A stretch of 56,076 nt of DNA from a virus. Location: positions 1 through 56,076 of IMG/VR virus record IMGVR_UViG_3300024240_000004; one strand, given 5' to 3'. Below the pieces are notes generated by a model, which saw nothing but the letters and a program-made list of their open reading frames with translations, searched no databases and was not told the DNA's origin. Positions 40,384-47,554 of this stretch are shown one piece after another. A program made the position numbers and the translations under genes. Each line of letters opens with the position of its first letter. Position 1 is the first letter of the stretch.

Positions 40384-42096
40384 TTATTTGCCGATTTTTG
40401 CATAGGCGTCTTTTAAACTCAATTCCTGACCTTTTGATTTAGCCTCCGCCATTAAATTTATTGCTTCAAAATATTCAGGTTCGTCTGCTATCGTCATATA
40501 TTTTTCATTGTATTGCAATGGCAAATCAAAACCCGCTGGAGTTGTTTCTGACTGCATACCTTTTTTTGCTAATTCACTAAATTCAACTGCTTTTGGGAAT
40601 GAATTGATAAGGCGTTTAATAGCGTCTTTTCCGGAACCTTTTTTACCTTTTTCACTAAACTGCATTTCTTTAACTGGATGTACGGCATTGAAGGCATCTT
40701 CAATAAATGGAATTTGCGCAGGCGTAATTTTGCCTAATACTTTTTGCTCTGAAAAATAGATATTATTATCAGCAATTTCTTTTTGAATTTTCAAAGTTGC
40801 AATTTCTTTTTGCATTTCTGCAAATTGCGTTTGCATTGGTTCGGAAAGAGTTGCGGTATTAGTGGCGGCTGTGGCTGGCTTAGTGGCGTCTTCTGCTTTT
40901 TCTTGATCGGCAGTTTCAGTTTCCCAGTATTTAGGATCTGCGGATAAGGCTGTCATTAACGAACCTACGCCGGCGGCTATTTCTGCGGAAAATTGCTCAT
41001 TAACTTTTGCAAGTAAATCAGTTTGGAACTGATTGAATAAATCTTCGGACATTTCTTTTACGTCCATTTTATCCTCTGCGAATGGTTTATTTAAAATATT
41101 TGGTTTTGTCATATTCGCAATAACTTTTAGTAATTGCGGTTTTGAAAGCATATCGGCGCCAACTGAAAGTACGGGAGCCGAAACGCCGTCTTCATAAATT
41201 AAAACGCCTTTCAATTCTTTCTTAGAATTGTTGGCATAAGAACTAATTGCGTTATGTTTACCGTCTTTGGAAAACTTATTTAAGACTTCGCTATACGCCC
41301 AGTCATAACCTTGCATACTTATCTTATTTCCAATAGCGGCATTAATAAGTTTTGCCTCAATAATATTTTGTTCTTTCTCGCTATAAACTTCTTTGTTTGC
41401 TTTTTTGCTCCATGAACCTAAGGAACCTTTAATAGTTTTTGCCGTTAAAGGGAATTTATAATGAACTGGGTCGGCAAAGTCTGCGTCATTTAAATCAGCA
41501 TACTCCGTCGGCTTTACATTTTGCATATCTTTTTGCGGCTTTATTCCAAAATAATACGAACGCTTGTTTTGGTCTTCTATGTATTGAGTATCGACAATTG
41601 GAATTACTTTTTCAATTGGATTCAAAGCGTCTGAATAAATAGTAAAAGAACGTCCCTTATCATTGAAAGCCATCGGCTCCAAACCTTTTACTGCGGGTGG
41701 CTGTCCGCCCAAAGCCGCGACGTGTCTTAAAAGTCCGTTGCCATAAAATGCCGCTGACTTCATTTTGTACGCGCCGTCTTTTACAAGTTCTCTAAACTTT
41801 TCCGGTATATCTTTAATGTAAGCAATAAGTTTGTCGCCCTCTACGCCTAATTTTTCAACCCACCCCATAGCAGGCGCGGCGGCGTCATTTACTTCGCCGG
41901 CATCTTTAACTTCTTGTTCTTCAGGGTGACCTAAAACAATTGGCGCATAATGCCTTTCTTCTTCAGGTTGGTTATTATACATATCAGCGCGACGTTGCAA
42001 CTCCGCTTGATCAAAGGTCATAGTAGTACCGTTCGCGTCCGTATGCGTCCCGGTCTTAAATATTTCCTCTTTATGTAGCGGCATATCATTTGGCAT
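40384..42096 (-). CDS. Capsid maturation protease and scaffold (Mu gpI-like), 570 aa
   Basis: The N-terminal 150 residues match Mu gpI-type proteases: FDQAELQRRADMYN, YAPIVLGHPEEQEV, GWVEKLGVEGDKLIAYIKDIPEKFRELVKDGAYKMKSAAFY. The C-terminal half is a charged helical scaffold with an Ala/Thr linker (ATKPATAATNTATL). In Mu the scaffold is also made from an internal start; I did not see one that I could support here. First gene of the late leftward operon. Confidence 0.85.
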   Translation of the reverse strand: MPNDMPLHKEEIFKTGTHTDANGTTMTFDQAELQRRADMYNNQPEEERHYAPIVLGHPEEQEVKDAGEVNDAAAPAMGWVEKLGVEGDKLIAYIKDIPEKFRELVKDGAYKMKSAAFYGNGLLRHVAALGGQPPAVKGLEPMAFNDKGRSFTIYSDALNPIEKVIPIVDTQYIEDQNKRSYYFGIKPQKDMQNVKPTEYADLNDADFADPVHYKFPLTAKTIKGSLGSWSKKANKEVYSEKEQNIIEAKLINAAIGNKISMQGYDWAYSEVLNKFSKDGKHNAISSYANNSKKELKGVLIYEDGVSAPVLSVGADMLSKPQLLKVIANMTKPNILNKPFAEDKMDVKEMSEDLFNQFQTDLLAKVNEQFSAEIAAGVGSLMTALSADPKYWETETADQEKAEDATKPATAATNTATLSEPMQTQFAEMQKEIATLKIQKEIADNNIYFSEQKVLGKITPAQIPFIEDAFNAVHPVKEMQFSEKGKKGSGKDAIKRLINSFPKAVEFSELAKKGMQSETTPAGFDLPLQYNEKYMTIADEPEYFEAINLMAEAKSKGQELSLKDAYAKIGK

Positions 42097-42139
42097 ACTC
42101 GCCTCTAACTTTATTTTAAATTTGTTTACTTATTTTTTG

Positions 42140-42171
42140 CAAATATACACAATAAATTTGTAATTTCCAAA
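42140..42171 (-). promoter_or_regulatory. Leftward late promoter TTTG-N20-TATATTTG
   Basis: Exact boxes and spacing on the minus strand, 44 bases before the protease/scaffold start. It overlaps the rightward promoter 42157-42188 by 15 bases, so the two probably compete or are regulated together. Confidence 0.8.
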
Positions 42172-42188
42172 AATATTTCGTATATTTG
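42157..42188 (+). promoter_or_regulatory. Rightward late promoter TTTG-N20-TATATTTG
   Basis: Exact boxes with 20-base spacing, 60 bases before the NinG start at 42249. It overlaps the leftward promoter 42140-42171. Confidence 0.8.
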
Positions 42189-42248
42189 TACATTAAAAAT
42201 AGCATACGATATTTTTGATGTACTATTTTAGATATTTTTGATAAATTT

Positions 42249-42605
42249 ATGAGCAAAAAATTATTACATTCTTTAGATGGATATTTCTCAAAATTTATCA
42301 GACAGCGCGATTTAGTTAATGGTATTGCGACTTGTTTCACGTGCGGTAAAAAAGATAGTTGGCAAAATATGGATTGTGGTCATTTCATTCCACGCGGTTA
42401 TATTTATACACGTTTTAACGAAATAAATTGTCAAGTCCAATGTAAAGAATGTAATCAATTTAAGAATGGAAATTTAGAAGTCTTTGAAATGGAACTTACT
42501 GAAAAATATGGAATAGAAAAAGTAAATGAACTTAAAGATTCTAAATTTAAAATAAGAAAGTATCGCGACTTTGAACTAAAATCGTTAATTGAATATTACA
42601 AATAA
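42249..42605 (+). CDS. ninG: NinG/Rap-like recombination endonuclease, 118 aa
   Basis: The pattern DGYFSKFIRQRDLVNGIATCFTCGKK... MDCGHFIPRGYIYTRFNEINCQVQCKECNQFKNGNLEVF is that of lambda NinG (Rap): two CxxC pairs, CGHF, and an HNH-like C-x2-CN. It resolves recombination intermediates. Here it lacks the longer N-terminal part of lambda NinG. First gene of the rightward block. Confidence 0.85.
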   Translation: MSKKLLHSLDGYFSKFIRQRDLVNGIATCFTCGKKDSWQNMDCGHFIPRGYIYTRFNEINCQVQCKECNQFKNGNLEVFEMELTEKYGIEKVNELKDSKFKIRKYRDFELKSLIEYYK

Positions 42606-42607
42606 GA

Positions 42608-42639
42608 TTTGGAACTGTTAAAATTTATCCGTATTTTTG
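42608..42639 (+). promoter_or_regulatory. Promoter TTTG-N20-TATTTTTG for a noncoding transcript
   Basis: Exact match to the other promoters, starting 3 bases after the NinG stop and pointing into about 530 bases with no reading frame. Confidence 0.75.
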
Positions 42640-42682
42640 TAAAGAAATAAAAACATACGGGCGGTATGAAAAAATTTAATAA

Positions 42683-42751
42683 GAGTTTGCTTTAATCTTA
42701 AATTTTCCGCCCGATTATTTAATGATTATCTATTAAGCAAACTCTTTTTTT
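42683..42751 (+). terminator. First terminator of the noncoding transcript, interlocked with stem A
   Basis: GAGTTTGCTT (42683-42692) pairs perfectly with AAGCAAACTC (42735-42744), followed by seven T. Its 5' arm is the loop of another strong hairpin, so use of this terminator depends on RNA folding. Confidence 0.65.
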
Positions 42752-43124
42752 ATTTTAGGGATTTAGAGACTCTTTCACCTGCCGAACGCTAATAGACGTA
42801 GAGCAAACGAAACGTAACAACTGATAGCTCTAATTAGAACGAGTGCAACGTCTAACAACTTGACGACACAACAAATGCCATATATTCTCTAAAGGAATAG
42901 ACGTAAACTTAATTAGGTAAGGCGAAGGCGGCGCGAACATCAGAACTGGATTAGTATGTAATTCATATAGAATGAAGACTAAGAAAACAAAATATTAATT
43001 TAATCATTTGGAACAAATTCAAAGATTATAAGAATATGGCGGAAGTAAAAGTTGTGTTTAAAATAAATAGAATTTTAAAAGTTGTACATTTAATTGTGAA
43101 ATTAAACTCGGTATAACTTTAAAT

Positions 43125-43157
43125 AGAGTAGGGTTTTAAATACTCTACTCTTTTTTT
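43125..43157 (+). terminator. Second terminator of the noncoding transcript
   Basis: AGAGTAG (43125-43131) pairs with CTACTCT (43145-43151), followed by T7, then AAGGAG and the start at 43173. Confidence 0.75.
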
Positions 43158-43172
43158 ATAATTATAAGGAGT

Positions 43173-43457
43173 TTGATAATGCCAAAGACTAAAAAAGAAC
43201 TACGAAAAGAATTGCAGGTTTGTTTAGACGAAAAAGAAAAGTTGGAAAACTTTCTTGAAAATGTTTTGCAATTCAATACTTCGCTAAAAGAAAAGATAGA
43301 ACAAATGGAATCAGATTTTAATTTCTTAAAGTTTGAATCGGACGGTAAAATTGCTTTACTTATCGAAGTTAATAAAAAATTTCAAAAGGATATTGAGGAC
43401 TTGAAAAAAGAAAATGAAACTTTAAAAGAAAATATAAGGAATGAATTTAGTGATTAG
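43173..43457 (+). CDS. Coiled-coil protein, 94 aa
   Basis: Almost entirely a charged coiled coil (KKELRKELQVCLDEKEKLENFL...). Start after AAGGAGTTTGATA; an ATG six bases upstream of the strongest site is possible. Overlaps the next gene by 17 bases. Possibly a structural or regulatory partner of the next coiled-coil protein. Function unknown. Confidence 0.65.
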   Translation: MIMPKTKKELRKELQVCLDEKEKLENFLENVLQFNTSLKEKIEQMESDFNFLKFESDGKIALLIEVNKKFQKDIEDLKKENETLKENIRNEFSD

Positions 43458-44142
43458 ATTTGCGCCGGAAAATTATCCGACTTCTATAACAATTGAAATA
43501 TCTGAAAAGGATATTGATTTTAACGAACTCGAAAAAGAAATGCAAAAAATAGACGCTATTTTAAAAGAGTATAATTTAAAAAGAAATAGTAAAGAACTTT
43601 TTGAAAAATATTTGAATGACGCCGAATTCCGTAATAAAATTATTAATCAAGATATGATTAAAGAATTAAATGACAAATACGAACGTTTAAGTAATGAATG
43701 TTTACGCGATATTCAAGAAATAAATAAAGAAGTAGAGCCTATGGAAACTACAATTCCCGCTCCAAAAGATCCATCTGAATTAATGCAATATAAAGTGGCG
43801 TTATCAGAAACACAAAAAAGATATATAATATTAGAAGGTAAGTGTTTACGCTTAGAAGATATGAATCAAAAATTACAATCCGAATGCGAACGCTTAGAAA
43901 AGGATTGTAAAACGATGGCGGAAAGTCATAGCGAAATAGTGGAAGAGAACGAATCTTTAAATCAAGAAAAAGAAAGAATATCTAAAATCCTTAATGACGT
44001 TAATTTAAGAAGGTTAAATGCTATTTCTGAAAATAACGATTTAAAGAAAGAAAAAGAAGAGTTAGAAAAAGAAAATAAATATTGGAAAAAATTCATTGAT
44101 GAATTTTATAAAGGCGTCGAAAACCAAAGGGCGCACTTATGA
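43441..44142 (+). CDS. Coiled-coil protein, 233 aa
   Basis: A short beta-containing N-terminus (LVIRFAPENYPTSITIEIS) and then three long heptad regions with a Pro break near residue 105 (TTIPAPKDPSEL). It is flanked by two other helical proteins, so a complex is likely. Function unknown. Confidence 0.65.
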   Translation: MNLVIRFAPENYPTSITIEISEKDIDFNELEKEMQKIDAILKEYNLKRNSKELFEKYLNDAEFRNKIINQDMIKELNDKYERLSNECLRDIQEINKEVEPMETTIPAPKDPSELMQYKVALSETQKRYIILEGKCLRLEDMNQKLQSECERLEKDCKTMAESHSEIVEENESLNQEKERISKILNDVNLRRLNAISENNDLKKEKEELEKENKYWKKFIDEFYKGVENQRAHL

Positions 44143-44384
44143 ACTTAAAATCTGAAATAGAAAAAGAGTTGGAATATTGTAATGAGAGACTACAATATAT
44201 AGATAAGTTAATGAACATGGCGTCTATTCTTGATATGGTTAAATCTAATATGAGTAAAGATTATATTAATTTAAAACATTGGAAAATTGATTTACTACGA
44301 ATGCTAACTGATTTGGAAATACACTCAGAAAAGAATCAAATAGACAATTGCAACGTTGGCGAAATCGGAGACGAATTAAAATAA
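44139..44384 (+). CDS. Helical protein, 81 aa
   Basis: ATG overlaps the upstream stop by 4 bases. MNLKSEIEKELEYCNERLQYIDKL and IDLLRMLTDLEIHSEK are amphipathic helices. Downstream is the structured element at 44418-44510. Function unknown. Confidence 0.6.
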   Translation: MNLKSEIEKELEYCNERLQYIDKLMNMASILDMVKSNMSKDYINLKHWKIDLLRMLTDLEIHSEKNQIDNCNVGEIGDELK

Positions 44385-44417
44385 AGTTTTATATTTTGTG
44401 CTGAAACAAAGTAAGCC

Positions 44418-44510
44418 ACGTATAAGGCTTTTAAAGCATACTTTATACGTCGCGCGGTAAATAAGATAAACGGTATATATACCCGAGAGTGTCGATTCAC
44501 TCACCGCGCG
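44418..44510 (+). ncRNA. Hairpin plus tRNA-like fold in an intergenic gap
   Basis: First an 8-bp hairpin ACGTATAA/TTATACGT (44418-44425 with 44443-44450). Right after it, an 8-bp closing stem CGCGCGGT/ACCGCGCG (44451-44458 with 44503-44510) holds a hairpin GGTA/TACC (44472-44483) and a T-arm-like hairpin GAGTG-TCGATT-CACTC (44487-44502) stacked on the closing stem. There is no D arm and no anticodon loop of 7, so it is not a standard tRNA. It lies before 44530-44715. Confidence 0.55.
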
Positions 44511-44529
44511 CTAAATATTGGAGTAAATA

Positions 44530-44715
44530 ATGACGCGAGACGAATTAATTCAAACTAAAAGTTATTGGACGGCATTAGTCAGAGAACAACTATACAATCA
44601 TACCAAAGTGAAAGAATCAATGGTAGAGGATGTTGCTAAACAAGTTGTCGATAATTTTTTTATGTTATGTATTAAAGAACTAATAGAATTAAAAAATGAA
44701 ACTAAGCAAGATTAA
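44530..44715 (+). CDS. Hypothetical protein, 61 aa
   Basis: Helical acidic small protein (MTRDELIQTKSYWTALVREQ). Start after TTGGAGTAAATA; it overlaps the ParB-like gene by 20 bases. Function unknown. Confidence 0.6.
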   Translation: MTRDELIQTKSYWTALVREQLYNHTKVKESMVEDVAKQVVDNFFMLCIKELIELKNETKQD

Positions 44716-45316
44716 ATCTAATCCAAATAATCCAAGACTAATTAAAGACGTTAAGTTTTTAAAGTTAGTAAAGAGTATATTGACTTTTCCTGAAATGCTT
44801 ACTTTGCGTCCGATTGTCTTAGACGAATCTAATATAATCTTAGGCGGTAATATGCGATTTAAGGCATTAAAACATATCATGCCATTAGATATATCAAAAG
44901 AAATAGAATCGTTTGAATTAGAGCCTGAGCGTTCGCAATTTCTTATTAACTATTGGAATGAATTCAAAGTAAATCAAGACGTTCCATTTTTACAAGCAAA
45001 AGATTTAACAAAGGAACAAAAGAAAGAATTTATAATTAAAGATAATGTTTCGTTTGGCGAAAATGACTTTGATATATTAGCGAACGAATGGAACGAATCA
45101 GACTTGCAAGACTGGGGAATGGAATTGCCGATATTTGATACAGAACTTTTAAATGAAAAAGATTATGAGACAAAAGAACCGGATAAAAAAGATTTATCAG
45201 ATAGTTTGACAACTGAATTTGTTTTAGAAATTAGATTAGAATCGGAAATTGAACAAGAAAATTTATATAATGAAATGAATAGCAAAGGATATAAATGCCG
45301 AATTTTAACATTATAA
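44696..45316 (+). CDS. ParB-like protein, 206 aa
   Basis: N-terminal ParB fold: LSKIKSNPNNPRLIKDVKF, then LRPIVLDESNIILGGNMRFKALKHI, where GGNMRFKAL matches the ParB motif GGHxRxxAL. Phage ParB proteins of this type sit next to terminase and to DNA-modifying enzymes and may be nucleases or NTP/DNA-binding modules. The C-terminal third is an acidic domain. Overlaps the ABC-GNAT gene by 22 bases. Confidence 0.8.
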   Translation: MKLSKIKSNPNNPRLIKDVKFLKLVKSILTFPEMLTLRPIVLDESNIILGGNMRFKALKHIMPLDISKEIESFELEPERSQFLINYWNEFKVNQDVPFLQAKDLTKEQKKEFIIKDNVSFGENDFDILANEWNESDLQDWGMELPIFDTELLNEKDYETKEPDKKDLSDSLTTEFVLEIRLESEIEQENLYNEMNSKGYKCRILTL

Positions 45317-46371
45317 AAGAAATAAATCCTATAGAAACATTTAGAGTAGCAAGTATAAAAGGTACTTATGATTTACAAACTTGCAATGTTAAAGAAGTAT
45401 TTACAGGCAATTTAGATATTAACTTTGATTACAATATTGGCGTAATAGTAGGTAATAGTGGCACAGGCAAAAGTACGATAGCAAAAGAATTATTCAAGGA
45501 TTCTTATTTTAATAAAAATGAATATGTATCTGAATCTATATTAGACGATATGCCTAAAATTAAATCTATTGAAGAAATTTGTCGTATGTTTAATACCGTT
45601 GGATTCAGTTCACCTCCAAGTTGGTTAAAACCATATAATGTTTTATCTAATGGCGAAAAGATGAGAGTAGATTTGGCAAATTGTTTATTGCAAGAAAAAG
45701 AACTAATTGTATTTGATGAGTTTACAAGCGTTGTCGATAGAAATATTGCACAAATTGGAAGTTTCGCCGTACAAAAAACGATAAGAAGATTAAACAAGAA
45801 ATTTATAGCCATAAGTTGTCATTATGATATTTTAGAATGGCTCGAACCGGATTGGATTTTTAATACTAATACAATGGAATTTAAAGACGTTAGGGGGTTG
45901 CTTCGGCGTCCACAAATCCAATTTGAAATATATGAAAGTACAAACAAAAGCTTTCATTGGAAATTGTTTAGTAAGTATCATTATCTAAGTCATTCTCATA
46001 ACAATGCGGCGAAAGTATATATACTTTTTATAAATGGTTGTTTAGCAGGTTTCAGCAGTCTAATGACTTTTCCACATCCAATAGCAAAAAATATGATTAA
46101 AGAACATCGTACAGTATTATTGCCAGATTATCAAGGTTGCGGATTTGGAGCAAAATTAAGAGACATTATTGCAAATCATATTGTAAACGATGGTAAAAGA
46201 TATATTACGACAACTTCAAATCCAAGTTTAATAAAATATATGCAAAAATCAAATAATTGGATATGCACTCGCAAAGGTAGAACAATACCAAGTAAAATAT
46301 CTAAATTATCAGTTAATAAAAGTATAGCAAAAGATAGAATAACTACAAGCTGGGAATATATAAAACTTTGA
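45295..46371 (+). CDS. ABC-type ATPase fused to GNAT acyltransferase, Mom-like candidate
   Basis: Residues 1-200 are a soluble ABC ATPase: Walker A GNSGTGKST (53-61), signature LSNGEKMR (117-124), Walker B LIVFDEF (137-143), H-loop SCHYDI (H176). Residues about 205-340 are a GNAT fold: HYLSHSHNNAAKVYILFINGCLAGF and RTVLLPDYQGCGFGAKLRDIIA with the acyl-CoA-binding QGxGxG. This fusion is known in phages and its GNAT part relates to the Mu Mom DNA-modification family, as I recall. It may modify phage DNA bases. No membrane segments. Confidence 0.75.
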   Translation: MPNFNIIKEINPIETFRVASIKGTYDLQTCNVKEVFTGNLDINFDYNIGVIVGNSGTGKSTIAKELFKDSYFNKNEYVSESILDDMPKIKSIEEICRMFNTVGFSSPPSWLKPYNVLSNGEKMRVDLANCLLQEKELIVFDEFTSVVDRNIAQIGSFAVQKTIRRLNKKFIAISCHYDILEWLEPDWIFNTNTMEFKDVRGLLRRPQIQFEIYESTNKSFHWKLFSKYHYLSHSHNNAAKVYILFINGCLAGFSSLMTFPHPIAKNMIKEHRTVLLPDYQGCGFGAKLRDIIANHIVNDGKRYITTTSNPSLIKYMQKSNNWICTRKGRTIPSKISKLSVNKSIAKDRITTSWEYIKL

Positions 46372-47027
46372 ATTATAAAGACCTATCCAATAATTCGATC
46401 GGTTTGATATTTAAAAATAATGATAAGTTCAAACCAAATAGCGATTACTTCTTAATTGACTTTACTCGCAAAAAGTTAATGACTCCAAATAGCATTGTAC
46501 ATTATTATGCGTGGGATAGGGACTTTCATACAATCAATACTAAGATTAAGTATATCAAGCATTTACAGAAATTAAAAGCGAACGGAATTAAAATAGTTTG
46601 TCAAACAGATTTTAGCGCGTGGTATTGGGAATATTCTGAAAGAAAGGCGGCAATTAAAAAGAACTTCGAGTATTTAGAAATTGCAAATAAGTTAGGATTT
46701 GAATTGATTCTAAACTTTAATAATATATTTGCAGATGACGTAGACAATTGGAAAGAGCAAATAAAAGACGCTAAGACTTGTATATTTGACTTTAACCATA
46801 AGGAATCTAAATACGCCGAACTTGAATTTAATGCACTTAGAAAGCTTTTAAGCATTGCTAAGATAAATCTATTCTTAGTCAAAACAAATAAGCGTTCAAT
46901 CCCAAAAGAATACAATGCGTTCTTTTCTCTATTGCGTGAATCGAATATCCGTATAGAGTTTTTACCAACTGAAATGAGCATATTAGAAATAAGAAAAAAG
47001 AAGTACTACAATGAAAATAGCAAATGA
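46368..47027 (+). CDS. Unknown protein of the modification cassette (DUF4417-like?), 219 aa
   Basis: It overlaps the ABC-GNAT gene by 4 bases and starts with TTG; no ATG alternative lies near. Segments VHYYAWDRDFHTI... IVCQTDFSAWYWEYSERKAAI and DAKTCIFDFNHKES resemble DUF4417 proteins, though weakly. Consistent coupling with ParB and ABC-GNAT suggests a joint task. Confidence 0.55.
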   Translation: MNYKDLSNNSIGLIFKNNDKFKPNSDYFLIDFTRKKLMTPNSIVHYYAWDRDFHTINTKIKYIKHLQKLKANGIKIVCQTDFSAWYWEYSERKAAIKKNFEYLEIANKLGFELILNFNNIFADDVDNWKEQIKDAKTCIFDFNHKESKYAELEFNALRKLLSIAKINLFLVKTNKRSIPKEYNAFFSLLRESNIRIEFLPTEMSILEIRKKKYYNENSK

Positions 47028-47535
47028 TATGAAAAATAACATTGAGAAAGTGAAACCTATTGAAATGGATAATGAATTTATATTATTAGAACATAGAATA
47101 TCCAAAGTAAAAGAGGCTATGCTTATAGGTATGAGCACTCTTGACCTCATAAGACGTTTCAGTGAAAAGGAAATAGAGAGAAACGGTGAAATGGTTCCAA
47201 ACAAAAACTTCTTAGGAGTGTCGTCTCGTCAAGTTTATAACTATATGACTAAGGCAAAAAAGGAAATAGTACAATCAAGTCTATTTAATAAAGAAGAACA
47301 ATTAGGCAAAGCAATAAACAGATACGAAGTATTATTCAAAACGGCTATGAGCACTAATAAAGTCAAAGAAGCGATAGACGCTAATAAGGCTTTAACTGCT
47401 TTACTTGGATTAACGCCGGAACAAAAACTTGATATTCATTCGACAAACATAAATGGTAATTTAGAAATAAGCAAGGAAAGAATGATTGAACTTAAACCAA
47501 AATTCGATGAGCTTATTGCAGAATTATCTAAGTGA
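47011..47535 (+). CDS. terS: Terminase small subunit, 174 aa
   Basis: Located directly before the large subunit. An HTH (TLDLIRRFSEKEIERNG... FLGVSSRQVYNYMTKAKKEI) is followed by a helical oligomerisation part and a C-terminal beta hairpin (TNINGNLEISKE). It recognises the packaging site and recruits the large subunit. Overlaps the previous gene by 17 bases. Confidence 0.75.
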   Translation: MKIANDMKNNIEKVKPIEMDNEFILLEHRISKVKEAMLIGMSTLDLIRRFSEKEIERNGEMVPNKNFLGVSSRQVYNYMTKAKKEIVQSSLFNKEEQLGKAINRYEVLFKTAMSTNKVKEAIDANKALTALLGLTPEQKLDIHSTNINGNLEISKERMIELKPKFDELIAELSK

Positions 47536-47554
47536 GAATTACGATAAGGACTTA

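Larger units (their letters stand above)
42646..43157 (+). ncRNA. Structured noncoding transcript, about 100 or 510 nt
   Basis: It follows a promoter and has two possible ends: a hairpin with U7 at 42751 and a hairpin with U7 at 43157. Stem A pairs 42658-42664 with 42707-42713 and 42671-42679 with 42698-42706. Its loop GAGTTTGCTT (42683-42692) pairs with AAGCAAACTC (42735-42744), which is the first terminator stem; the two interlock as a pseudoknot or switch. Further on, AGACG/CGTCT (42794-42853) encloses TAGAGC/GCTCTA. No open frame is found. Confidence 0.65.

Noticed and set aside
42646-43157. Group I or group II intron, or a retroelement RNA
   Set aside because: No intron-encoded protein or reverse transcriptase is adjacent, it does not interrupt a gene, and I could not find the conserved intron core pairings.
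44451-44510. Functional tRNA gene
   Set aside because: No D arm, no 7-base anticodon loop and a 6-base T loop; kept only as a tRNA-like fold.
45295-46371. ABC transporter ATPase for membrane transport
   Set aside because: There is no membrane partner and the ATPase is fused to a GNAT domain next to packaging genes.
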